The notes beneath the pieces were generated by a model. That model searched no databases, was not told the DNA's origin, and was given only the letters and a program-made list of their open reading frames with translations. Positions 26,812-34,293 of a stretch of 64,000 bases of DNA are shown here, one piece after another. A program made the translations under genes and the position numbers. Each line of letters starts with the position of its first letter. Position 1 is the stretch's first letter. The stretch lies in the NCBI RefSeq assembly GCF_014644435.1, contig NZ_BMKR01000023.1, positions 1 to 64,000 of the forward strand. The letters run 5' to 3'. The DNA comes from Paenibacillus albidus (GTDB taxonomy: Bacteria; Bacillota; Bacilli; Paenibacillales; Paenibacillaceae).

Positions 26812-27009
26812 TTAATGAACCCGGGCTTTTTCGATTTTTTTCCATTTGCGGTTTTTGTTCGTTGTCTCCGGAAAGGTATCGCCTTTTTTCATTTCAATCT
26901 GTCTTGGGTTTGTAATTTGCGTATGGAAGCTGCGGGCTTCGCCAACTTCGGTGTAGATACCTGGATTCGGGGCTTTATTGCCTTTTTCATATTCCGTTTG
27001 CTCGCCCAT
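26812..27009 (-). CDS. yjzC: YjzC-family small protein
   Basis: 65 residues, MGEQTEYEKGNKAPNPGIYTE then KKGDTFPETTNKNRKWKKIE, matching the YjzC family (KxPNxGIYxEVG and GDxFPExxNxNRxW). The family is small, basic and of unknown function. The ATG is preceded by AAGAAGGAGG on the minus strand. It lies alone on the lagging-oriented strand upstream of rpsF. Longer upstream in-frame starts exist but have no ribosome site. Confidence 0.85.
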   Translation of the reverse strand: MGEQTEYEKGNKAPNPGIYTEVGEARSFHTQITNPRQIEMKKGDTFPETTNKNRKWKKIEKARVH

Positions 27010-27120
27010 GATGATCCTCCTTCTTGAATGTGTAATGAATTCGGTTATATTCTGCGCACTGAGCGGGCTCTTCATGTATGCGCCCAAAAGCCCCCAGCAT
27101 CTGCATATCCTGAATAAAGC

Positions 27121-27149
27121 TTGCACTCTGCAGCTCATTTTGATATATT
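27121..27149 (+). promoter_or_regulatory. Promoter of the rpsF-ssb-rpsR operon
   Basis: TTGCAC (27121-27126) and TATATT (27144-27149) are 17 bases apart. The leader of about 75 bases contains a CCTG...CAGG hairpin before the rpsF RBS; S6-S18 autoregulation through such leaders is known in Firmicutes but I cannot confirm the motif here. Confidence 0.65.
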
Positions 27150-27230
27150 TAAGTGGTGCGAGTTTGAGTGTGTATCTCGTTCCTTGCTCCTGGCGCGATC
27201 AGGGGCCACAGACCATAAGGAGGTGAAATT

Positions 27231-27515
27231 ATGCGTAAATATGAAGTGATGTACATTATTCGTCCTGACATTGAACAAGAAGCCGTTCAAGCAGCAGTCG
27301 AAAAATTCCAAGGCATCATCTCCAACGGCGGGGAAATTACAAAGCACGATGTGCAAGGTAAACGCCGTCTTGCGTATGAGATCAAGAAATTCCGTGATGG
27401 CGTTTTTGTTTTGGTTAACTTTACTGCAGAGCCTGCAGTAGTTACTGAATTAGAACGTATCATGAAGATTTCTGACGAAGTTATTCGTTATCTCATTACG
27501 AACGACGTTGCCTAA
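27231..27515 (+). CDS. rpsF: 30S ribosomal protein S6
   Basis: 94 residues, MRKYEVMYIIRPDIEQEAVQ and later GKRRLAYEIKKFRDGVF, the standard S6 of the small subunit platform where it pairs with S18. AAGGAGG precedes the ATG. It is the first gene of the rpsF-ssb-rpsR operon. Confidence 0.98.
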   Translation: MRKYEVMYIIRPDIEQEAVQAAVEKFQGIISNGGEITKHDVQGKRRLAYEIKKFRDGVFVLVNFTAEPAVVTELERIMKISDEVIRYLITNDVA

Positions 27516-27563
27516 GATCTTGACAAGCTTTGTAACAAATCGCTCTATAAGGAGGGGAATGAA

Positions 27564-28079
27564 TTGTTGAACCGTATCATTCTGATCGGTCGGTTGACCC
27601 GTGACCCGGAACTTCGTTATACTCCCGCTGGCGTTGCCGTAACACAGTTTACGCTAGCCGTAGACCGTAACTTTACGGGCCAGAACGGTGAACGCGAGGC
27701 AGACTTCATCCCGGTTGTTACCTGGAGACAGCTGGCAGAAACCTGTGCCAATTATTTGCGCAAAGGTCGTCTGACAGCCGTGGAAGGACGCATTCAAGTA
27801 CGGAATTATGAGAATAACGAAGGCAAACGTGTATACGTGACTGAAGTTATTGCTGATAATGTCCGTTTCCTGGAATCTTCGCAGAACCGTGAAGGTGGCA
27901 GTGCAGCAAGTGGTGCAGCTATGCCTGAAGAGCCAGCCTTTGGTGGCGGCAATAGCGGTGGCGGTGGCAATAGTGGACGCGGAAATAACAATAATTTCTC
28001 GCGTAACAACAATACTCAAGATCCTTTTTCGGGCGATGGAAAACCGATCGATATTTCGGACGATGATTTGCCATTTTAA
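27564..28079 (+). CDS. ssb: Single-stranded DNA-binding protein
   Basis: 171 residues. The OB fold opens MLNRIILIGRLTRDPELRYT; a Gly/Asn-rich linker (GGGNSGGGGNSGRGNNNN) precedes the acidic tip DISDDDLPF that binds partners such as PriA and RecO. It starts at TTG after AAGGAGG. Its position between rpsF and rpsR is the usual one. Confidence 0.97.
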   Translation: MLNRIILIGRLTRDPELRYTPAGVAVTQFTLAVDRNFTGQNGEREADFIPVVTWRQLAETCANYLRKGRLTAVEGRIQVRNYENNEGKRVYVTEVIADNVRFLESSQNREGGSAASGAAMPEEPAFGGGNSGGGGNSGRGNNNNFSRNNNTQDPFSGDGKPIDISDDDLPF

Positions 28080-28100
28080 TAAGGAAGGACTGAACTGAAC

Positions 28101-28373
28101 ATGGCTTTTAAACCAAGAGAAGGCGGAGACAACGACAAAAGACCGGCACGTCGTGGTGGACGCAACAAGCGTAAAAAAGTATGCTTCTTCACTGTGAACA
28201 AGATTACTCACATTGACTATAAAGATACTGAGCTTCTCAAGAAATTCATCAGCGAGCGCGGAAAGATTTTGCCGCGTCGTGTAACAGGCACAAGTGCAAA
28301 ATACCAACGTGCTCTTACCATTGCTGTAAAACGCTCGCGTCAAATCGCGTTGCTGCCTTACACAACGGAATAG
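28101..28373 (+). CDS. rpsR: 30S ribosomal protein S18
   Basis: 90 residues, with the basic RRGGRNKRKKVCFFTVNKI start and the conserved RGKILPRRVTGTSAKYQRAL. It pairs with S6 on the 30S platform. The RBS AAGGAAGG is well placed. A terminator follows. Confidence 0.97.
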   Translation: MAFKPREGGDNDKRPARRGGRNKRKKVCFFTVNKITHIDYKDTELLKKFISERGKILPRRVTGTSAKYQRALTIAVKRSRQIALLPYTTE

Positions 28374-28385
28374 TATGTTTCCCAG

Positions 28386-28414
28386 AGACAGCCGTTAATC
28401 CGGCTGTCTTTTTT
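28386..28414 (+). terminator. Terminator of the rpsF operon
   Basis: AGACAGCCG / CGGCTGTCT stem followed by a T run, 12 bases past rpsR. Confidence 0.9.
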
Positions 28415-28445
28415 GTTATGACGTCATACTTCAGTATCTGTTCGG

Positions 28446-28474
28446 TTGACTTCATCTGCTCAATATAGTAAATT
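28446..28474 (+). promoter_or_regulatory. Promoter of the mutS2-like leader
   Basis: TTGACT (28446-28451) and TAAATT (28469-28474) are 17 bases apart. The predicted start near 28481 gives a leader of about 400 bases before the mutS2-like start codon. Confidence 0.6.
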
Positions 28475-28506
28475 ACAGGTATCCTATAACTAAAGGGGAA
28501 ATTTTG

Positions 28507-28530
28507 ATGTTGGTGAGCGTTCTTAACTAG
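28507..28530 (+). CDS. Candidate leader peptide MLVSVLN
   Basis: An ATG with AAAGGGG eight bases upstream opens a seven-codon frame encoding MLVSVLN, ending with TAG at 28528. Its last codons lie in the 5' strand of the closing helix of the following RNA (28519-28529), so a ribosome on this peptide would block that helix. This is the arrangement of translation-dependent attenuators. No homology can be judged at this length. Confidence 0.5.
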   Translation: MLVSVLN

Positions 28531-28700
28531 CAATTTCATATCATCTTTGAAGACATGCCAGCAGGCCCGTTCTCCCGAGAGGACGTGCTCTATTCGAGTC
28601 TAGGCGAATAGGCTATGCAGTGTTCTTAAAGATGAATGATTTAGTTAAGAACACGCGAAGCGTCATATGGCCTCTTTACGGCTGTTGAACCTTTGTCATG

Positions 28701-28728
28701 AACCGTGCTCTTGCAGCACGGTTTTTTT
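28701..28728 (+). terminator. Leader terminator T1
   Basis: AACCGTGCT / AGCACGGTT, a perfect nine-pair stem with the loop CTTGC, followed by a run of T. Confidence 0.9.
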
Positions 28729-28792
28729 GCGTCCTGGTCCTTGTAGAGGGAGTAGGCATGACAAATATAGGAACAGCACCGTACAAATATGA

Positions 28793-28830
28793 GGGCAAGG
28801 ACTGCCGTAGTGGCATTCTTTGCCCTTTTT
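28793..28830 (+). terminator. Leader terminator T2
   Basis: GGGCAAGGACTGCC / GGCATTCTTTGCCC with one mismatch and one G-T pair, loop GTAGT, followed by five T. It lies between T1 and the ribosome site of the mutS2-like gene. An ATG at 28758 with a GAGGGAG site is open and in frame through T2 into that gene. Confidence 0.85.
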
Positions 28831-28883
28831 GTGTTAGGGCCAATTACACCCATGAACAGGCAGAATATACAAGGAGGCTACGA

Positions 28884-30863
28884 ATGATGAACGCACAAAG
28901 TCTGGAAACATTGGAATACGGAAGCATTAAGGAAGATTTAGAACGGTTCGCGGTCTCTTATGCGGGAAAGAAATATGTCCAGGAACTGGAGCCGATGACG
29001 GTCCTGCCGGCCATTCGCAGAGCTCTCGAGGAAACGGCTGAAGCGAAGGAACTGCTGGAAAAGGGATCAAGCGTACCGATCCCCTCTCTGGAAGGGATGG
29101 AATGGCTGATGTCGCTCATCGGAACAGGTTACCTATACAGGGAGGAGGATTTTACTGCGGTAGCGACATTTCTGAAGAGCTGTGCCCAGCTTCGCAAGTA
29201 TATGGTATCCAAACAGCAGCATGCGCCACGGGTTGCTTCTTATGCTTCATCCCTGATGGAATTAAATCATGTACGGGACGAAATCGAGCGGTGCATTCGC
29301 TTTGGAGCGATTGAAGACGGGGCGAGCAAAGGGCTGGAACGGGTGCGCAAGCGGCTGACTACGGCTAAAGAGCGGCTTCATAAGAAATTAGACGGAATTC
29401 TGTCCCGGCACCAATCTATTTTGCAGGAGAAAATATACAGCTTGCGGGGAGGGCGGTATGTCATACCGGTGAAAAGGGAGTATCACAAGCTGATCAAAGG
29501 TTCGGTACTGGACCAATCGACAAGCGGGCAGACGGTATTCATGGAGCCCTACGAGATTGCCGCTCTGCAGGGTGAATTGGATTTGCTGACAGCGGATGAG
29601 GCACGGGAGGAAAACCTCATTCTGAGCCGGCTGACGAGCCTTATAGAGCAGGAGCAGGCGTCGCTAAGGCTCAACATTGAGGTATCGGGGGTGTATGACT
29701 TTATATTCGCCAAAGCCAAGTACGGACGGTCTATGGGCGCTATAGCGGTGGCGCTCAATGAACGCGGCTTCCTGAGAATGAATGGCGGACGGCACCCGAT
29801 GCTGCAAGGGATGATTCCGGTTACCCTGGAATTTGGGCAGGGGTACCGGTCGCTTATAATTACGGGACCGAATACCGGAGGTAAAACGGTAGTGCTGAAG
29901 ACATTGGGGCTGCTGAGTATCATGGTACAGTCGGGGCTGCTTATCCCCGTTGAAGGGGATAGCGAATTTGCAGTGTTCTCCGATGTGCTGAGTGTGATCG
30001 GGGACGGACAAAGTCTGACACAATCGCTAAGCACCTTCTCCGCGCAGATGAAAAGTATTGAGGGCATGCTGTTCAGTGCAGCAAGAGGTGTTCTACTGCT
30101 TATCGACGAGCTGGCTGCCGGAACGGACCCTGGAGAAGGTATCGCCCTTTCTATAGCCATACTGGAGGAATTAAGCCGTAGAGGAGCCAATATTATTGTC
30201 ACTACCCACTTTAATGAATTGAAAAGGTTCGCTGCTGCCACTTCGGGCTTTCAAAACGCGCGAATGGAATTCGATAAAGAAACACTCAGGCCGCTCTATC
30301 AACTGACGATTGGAGAAGCCGGTGAAAGCTATGCGCTGCAAATTGCTACAAAGCTGGGGATCCAGAGTGGCGTCATCGAGCGGTCCAGAGAAATTCTCGA
30401 AGCACAGCAGGGAAGGCGGCAGGCCGGCGGGGATTGGGTGAGCAGCTTCTTGGATCAAGGAAACAGCCAAGATGATAATAACGGGCAGGAAGCAGGAGGA
30501 TCACGGAATCCGGAGCAACAGACAGTTGAAGAAGAAGGGTCTGTTGCATCCGACAAGCCGGTGGTAAAACCGCATGTATTTGAGATAGGCGATGCAGTGT
30601 ATGTCACAGCTTTGGACAGAACGGGAATCGTCTATGAGAAAATGGATGTTATGGGAAGAGTCGGAGTGATGATTCAAAAGCAGAAATTAAAATTTAACCA
30701 CAAAAGGTTGAAACCTTATCTGTCCAAAGAGGAGCTGTATCCGGAGGAATACGATTTCGATATTATTTTTGAGAGTAAAGGAAACCGCAAGAAACGTAAG
30801 CTGATGCGCCGCAAACATGTGGAGGGGGTTACCATTATTCATAAGTCGGAGGATGATCAATAA
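28884..30863 (+). CDS. MutS2-like ATPase without Smr domain
   Basis: 659 residues with the MutS2 layout: a helical core, then the MutS ATPase (Walker A TGPNTGGKTVVLKTLGLL, Walker B LLLIDELAAGTDPGEG, TTHFNELKRFA). After it, IGDAVYVTALDRTGIVYEK resembles the KOW-like domain of MutS2. The C-terminal Smr nuclease domain of canonical MutS2 (about 785 residues) is absent; the protein ends in a basic segment. MutS2 of B. subtilis recognises collided ribosomes, so a role on ribosomes is possible but inferred. The start ATG follows AAGGAGG; a longer in-frame form from 28758 is possible. It is expressed behind a leader with two terminators. Confidence 0.85.
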   Translation: MMNAQSLETLEYGSIKEDLERFAVSYAGKKYVQELEPMTVLPAIRRALEETAEAKELLEKGSSVPIPSLEGMEWLMSLIGTGYLYREEDFTAVATFLKSCAQLRKYMVSKQQHAPRVASYASSLMELNHVRDEIERCIRFGAIEDGASKGLERVRKRLTTAKERLHKKLDGILSRHQSILQEKIYSLRGGRYVIPVKREYHKLIKGSVLDQSTSGQTVFMEPYEIAALQGELDLLTADEAREENLILSRLTSLIEQEQASLRLNIEVSGVYDFIFAKAKYGRSMGAIAVALNERGFLRMNGGRHPMLQGMIPVTLEFGQGYRSLIITGPNTGGKTVVLKTLGLLSIMVQSGLLIPVEGDSEFAVFSDVLSVIGDGQSLTQSLSTFSAQMKSIEGMLFSAARGVLLLIDELAAGTDPGEGIALSIAILEELSRRGANIIVTTHFNELKRFAAATSGFQNARMEFDKETLRPLYQLTIGEAGESYALQIATKLGIQSGVIERSREILEAQQGRRQAGGDWVSSFLDQGNSQDDNNGQEAGGSRNPEQQTVEEEGSVASDKPVVKPHVFEIGDAVYVTALDRTGIVYEKMDVMGRVGVMIQKQKLKFNHKRLKPYLSKEELYPEEYDFDIIFESKGNRKKRKLMRRKHVEGVTIIHKSEDDQ

Positions 30864-30877
30864 ATAGACAAATAGGC

Positions 30878-30906
30878 AAAGGTCTGTCCATACGGGCAGG
30901 CCTTTT
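30878..30906 (+). terminator. Terminator of the mutS2-like gene
   Basis: AAAGGTCTGTCC / GGGCAGGCCTTTT type stem with a TTTT tail. Confidence 0.8.
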
Positions 30907-31065
30907 GTCTGTGCTAAAAACAGGAATGAAGAGGATAAATTAGGGATCAGGCTTCACTTTATGAGCGATTTTGTATATATTCACTATAGTGTAGTTATAA
31001 AAACTACTGTCTAAAATGAAATTGACCATTGGTTTATTATAGAGGCAGCAGAAGGGAAAGGATTC

Positions 31066-32796
31066 ATGAAGAACCAGAAAACAAGCCGGTTTATGCTGGC
31101 GCTGCTGGTGATGGCTACTATGCTGTCCGCATGCAGCGGAGCTAAATCCGGTATTCATTCCGATCATGTCATTCATAACGAATCCATCCAGCCCAAGGCA
31201 GGAGGGATTGCGACTTACGGATACTCTGCACCTTTCAAGGGGCTCTTTGATCCGGCCTTTTATGAGGGAGAAGACGATTACCAGGTATTAGAGTTTACCA
31301 CGGAGGCTATGTTCACGTTAAAAGATGATCTGACGACAGTCCCGAATATTGCCACGTGGCAGGAGTCAGAGGATCACAGGACGTTTACATTCAAAATTAA
31401 ACCGGGTGTGCTGTGGCATAACGGGGACGAGCTGACTGTGGAGGATTGGAAATTTGCGCTGGAGACCATCGCAAGTCCGGATTATACCGGCCCGCGTTAT
31501 TACAGTGTGGAGATGATTGAGGGCGCCGAGGCCTATCACAACGGAGATGCGCAAGAAATTTCAGGTATTCAGGTGTTGGATCCTTATACGCTTAGGATTA
31601 CGGTAACAAGCGCCCGCGTGAACACGATTGACAACCTGTGGCCTTATCCGATGAATAAAAAATATTTCGCAGGTGTAGCCGTTAAAGATATGCCAAACAG
31701 TGATCAGGTCAGAAAACACCCGATTGGCATAGGTCCCTTTGAAGTTACCTCTGTCCAGCCCGGCAAGGTTGTGGAGATGAAACGTTTTGATAAATATTAT
31801 CGGGGCAAGGCACTGCTTGACGGCATTCAGTATAAGGTGTTTGACGAAAAGCTTGTAAACAGCCTGTTTGAGCAGGGTGAGATAGACATTGGCCTAGCCT
31901 CCCGGGATGCTTATGAAAGCTTGGAACAACTGGAGAATGTGAATATTCTGCAAGCGCCTGAGCTGTCTTATGAATATATAGGCTTCAAATTCGGACATTG
32001 GGACCCGGAGAATGAGAAGATTGTAATGGACAATCCTAAATTTAAGGATAAAAGGCTGCGGCAGGCGATGTACTACGCTTTGGACCGTGAAGGAATCATT
32101 GATACCTTCTCTTATGGACTTGGCCAGCTCATTGAGACCCCTCTTCCGGGAACAAGCTGGGCCAAAATTCCGGATGCAGAGATTAATACGTACCCCTATG
32201 ATCCCGTGAAGGCAAAAGCTCTGCTGGATGAAGCCGGTTATACAGACCGGAATGCCGATGGGATCCGTGAAGATCCCGAAGGTAAACCCTTCGTGATCTC
32301 GTATGACGCCATGACCGGGAGTAAGATGAACGAAGCACGCACAGCTGCTATCCTCCAAAACTGGCGGGATGTGGGGCTTAATGTGCGGCTGAATGGCGGA
32401 GCCTTAAAGGAATTGAATGCCTTTTATGATGCGGTTGAAAGAGATGATCCGTCAGTTGAATTGTTCAATGGTGTCTGGGGACTGGGAAGTGATCCCGATC
32501 CGTCCGGATTATGGCGGGAGAATGATTTGTGGAATTACCCGCGCTGGACCTCCAAGAGGAACGAAGAGCTGATCCGGGAAGGCATCGGGCTGAAATCCTA
32601 TGACAAGGAATACCGCAGACAAGTGTATTATGAATGGCAGAAGATGCTAAACGAAGAGGTGCCCATGATCTTTTTTTCCGAAAGGGAGAGCATAACTGCT
32701 GTGAATAAGCGGTTACAGGGCGTGCATGTCAATTCAGTGAGCAATATTATTGATCCCTATAAATGGTGGATTCAGGAAGACGACAACAAGAAATAG
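31066..32796 (+). CDS. Oligopeptide ABC transporter substrate-binding lipoprotein
   Basis: 576 residues, family 5 extracellular solute-binding protein (OppA/DppA type). The signal peptide ends MLSACSG, a lipobox with Cys as lipidation site. The body shows the family block ATWQESEDHRTFTFKIKPGVLWHNGD and PIGIGPFEVTSVQPGK. No permease or ATPase genes are adjacent, so it is an orphan binding protein that may serve a distant Opp system or act in pheromone sensing. It has its own terminator. Confidence 0.92.
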   Translation: MKNQKTSRFMLALLVMATMLSACSGAKSGIHSDHVIHNESIQPKAGGIATYGYSAPFKGLFDPAFYEGEDDYQVLEFTTEAMFTLKDDLTTVPNIATWQESEDHRTFTFKIKPGVLWHNGDELTVEDWKFALETIASPDYTGPRYYSVEMIEGAEAYHNGDAQEISGIQVLDPYTLRITVTSARVNTIDNLWPYPMNKKYFAGVAVKDMPNSDQVRKHPIGIGPFEVTSVQPGKVVEMKRFDKYYRGKALLDGIQYKVFDEKLVNSLFEQGEIDIGLASRDAYESLEQLENVNILQAPELSYEYIGFKFGHWDPENEKIVMDNPKFKDKRLRQAMYYALDREGIIDTFSYGLGQLIETPLPGTSWAKIPDAEINTYPYDPVKAKALLDEAGYTDRNADGIREDPEGKPFVISYDAMTGSKMNEARTAAILQNWRDVGLNVRLNGGALKELNAFYDAVERDDPSVELFNGVWGLGSDPDPSGLWRENDLWNYPRWTSKRNEELIREGIGLKSYDKEYRRQVYYEWQKMLNEEVPMIFFSERESITAVNKRLQGVHVNSVSNIIDPYKWWIQEDDNKK

Positions 32797-32804
32797 ACAG
32801 GTTC

Positions 32805-32835
32805 AAAGCCGGCGGAATATGCGCCGGCTTTTTTT
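32805..32835 (+). terminator. Terminator after the peptide-binding protein gene
   Basis: AAAGCCGGC / GCCGGCTTT stem followed by a long T run. Confidence 0.9.
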
Positions 32836-32979
32836 GTAGGATTTTATCGTTTCTTCGGTCAGTTAATGGGGTGAAAGGTAGTATATATTCGCCAACTTTA
32901 ATAAAAATGAGAAAATTCTAAAAAAAAATGAAATCAAAATGCAGTTTCGTTCGTCATATATATATGGAGGATGACAACG

Positions 32980-33927
32980 ATGAATAGAAGGATCGCAGTG
33001 GGGGCCGCAACAGCCCTGGTAATCGTTGCCTGTTTAATCGCATTTAAACCGGTAGTACTCGGATTTAAACCCTATATTAAGGCAAACGCAGCAGTGCTTC
33101 TGGACATGGATAGCGGAAGCATATGGTTAAACAAAAACGGTGATGAGCCGATGCCGGCCGCCAGCGTATCCAAGCTGATGACCGAAATGATCGTGCTGGA
33201 TCACATTTCAGCCGGAAAAACCAGGTGGGACGACAGGGTGCATATCAGTGCCTACGCCAGTACGGCCGGCGGGGTTACCCTGTCTTTGAAACAGGGGGAA
33301 TCGTATACCGTAAGAGAGCTGTTTGAGGGGATTTCCATCTACTCCGCCAATGACGCCGCTTTGGCCTTGGCCGAGCACCTGGCGGGCTCAGAGCCTTCCT
33401 TTGTCATCCTTATGAATGATAAAGCCCGTAGCTTGGGAATGTCTCCCGCTACTATATTTGCCAATGCTACTGGATTGCCGGTTAGTGACGTGAATCCGAA
33501 CCGCCCGCCGGGACAGAGGAGCAGGGAGACGGTAATGACTGCCAAAGATACAGCGCGGTTGGCAGCCGCTCTAATTGACCATCATCCTGAAGTACTAGGT
33601 CACTCGAGCCGGACGCAAATGCAGCTTAAAGGCAAAGGACTGTATGTAAGCAATACAAACCTTATGCTCCCTGCTATGGGCGGAGCTTATGCGTATGAAG
33701 GCACCGATGGGCTGAAAACAGGATATGATACCCGTACCGGATACTGCATTGCGGGTACTGCAGAGCGCGGCGGCCGCCGGATGATCGCAGTCGTAATGGG
33801 TGCAGAGACCCGGCATAGCCGGTTTGAAGGGGCCGCGAGCTTGTTTGATTACGGGTTTTACAAGACCCTGCCCGCTGGGGAAAGAATGAAATGGATCATG
33901 CATGCCCTTGGCTTTGTAACAGGTTGA
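32980..33927 (+). CDS. D-alanyl-D-alanine carboxypeptidase, DacF type
   Basis: 315 residues of peptidase family S11. The serine motif SxxK is SVSKLM (in PMPAASVSKLMTE), the SxN motif is SANDAAL and the KTG motif is GLKTGY. An N-terminal hydrophobic segment (VGAATALVIVACLIAF) is a signal or anchor. It trims the last D-alanine of peptidoglycan; DacF homologues act in spore cortex formation. Start: the ATG at 32980 is ten bases after GGAGG, while the ATG at 32971 is too close. Confidence 0.9.
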   Translation: MNRRIAVGAATALVIVACLIAFKPVVLGFKPYIKANAAVLLDMDSGSIWLNKNGDEPMPAASVSKLMTEMIVLDHISAGKTRWDDRVHISAYASTAGGVTLSLKQGESYTVRELFEGISIYSANDAALALAEHLAGSEPSFVILMNDKARSLGMSPATIFANATGLPVSDVNPNRPPGQRSRETVMTAKDTARLAAALIDHHPEVLGHSSRTQMQLKGKGLYVSNTNLMLPAMGGAYAYEGTDGLKTGYDTRTGYCIAGTAERGGRRMIAVVMGAETRHSRFEGAASLFDYGFYKTLPAGERMKWIMHALGFVTG

Positions 33928-33934
33928 TGGCCTT

Positions 33935-33973
33935 AGCATCATTTCGGCTCAGACAGCCGGAGTGATGCTTTTT
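33935..33973 (+). terminator. Terminator after the DacF-like gene
   Basis: AGCATCATTTCGGCT / AGCCGGAGTGATGCT stem with one mismatch, followed by TTTTT. Confidence 0.9.
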
Positions 33974-33975
33974 CA

Positions 33976-34293
33976 TGAAAGGTGTCGTTATTTGTTGTTT
34001 CTTTTTATGCGTTTAGTGATTACAATAGAAATATTGTTTCTTTAGGTGCAGTCCCGGGAGCCCAACTCTTTCCCATTTATAAGGCTGTGTCAAAGGGGAT
34101 TCCCAGGTTTATTCTACAATTAGATTGACCCGAATTTCGGAAAGGGGGAACAATAAGGAAGTACGGAATCGGTTGTAGCCACAATACCGCTCAAGCAGTA
34201 CAAACATGACTTCCTGGTCAGAAGACAGGTAAGCATTGCAAATATATTGCCAGAAATGATTTGTATATTCCACCATAAAAAAGGATTGAAAAC
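33976..34293 (+). other. Long structured leader of the LCP gene
   Basis: About 320 bases without an open frame. Visible hairpins are ACAATA-GAAA-TATTGT (34022-34037), CGG-TTGT-AGCC-ACAA-TA-CCG (about 34169-34188), an enclosing helix AGGAAGT/ACTTCCT (34156-34162 with 34209-34215) and CCTG...CAGG (34213-34228). It is not a riboswitch class I can identify; parts recall a c-di-AMP riboswitch but its core blocks are missing. Confidence 0.4.

Larger units (their letters stand above)
28481..28728 (+). ncRNA. Structured leader RNA ending in terminator T1
   Basis: Nested helices can be drawn: 28519-28529 with 28642-28652 (11 bp, perfect), 28541-28548 with 28628-28635 (8 bp), 28554-28559 with 28611-28617, and inside them two hairpins (28568-28574/28579-28585 with a CCGA loop, and 28590-28595/28606-28611). 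GTTCTTAA at 28622-28629 can instead pair with TTAAGAAC at 28645-28652, excluding the closing helix. CGTGCTC occurs both at 28584-28590 and in the terminator (28704-28710), so an alternative pairing that breaks the terminator exists. It is not a family I recognise (not tmRNA, SRP, RNase P, T-box or SAM). Confidence 0.6.

Noticed and set aside
28481..28728. 6S RNA, tmRNA, SRP RNA or RNase P RNA
   Set aside because: The hallmark sequences of tmRNA, SRP and RNase P are absent, and the apex branches into two hairpins unlike the long single rod of 6S RNA.
34040..34240. c-di-AMP (ydaO-type) riboswitch before the LCP gene
   Set aside because: GGGAGCCCAA and GGGGATTCCC recall parts of the motif, but the conserved 3' block CAGCTAAC and the matching helices are not present in order.
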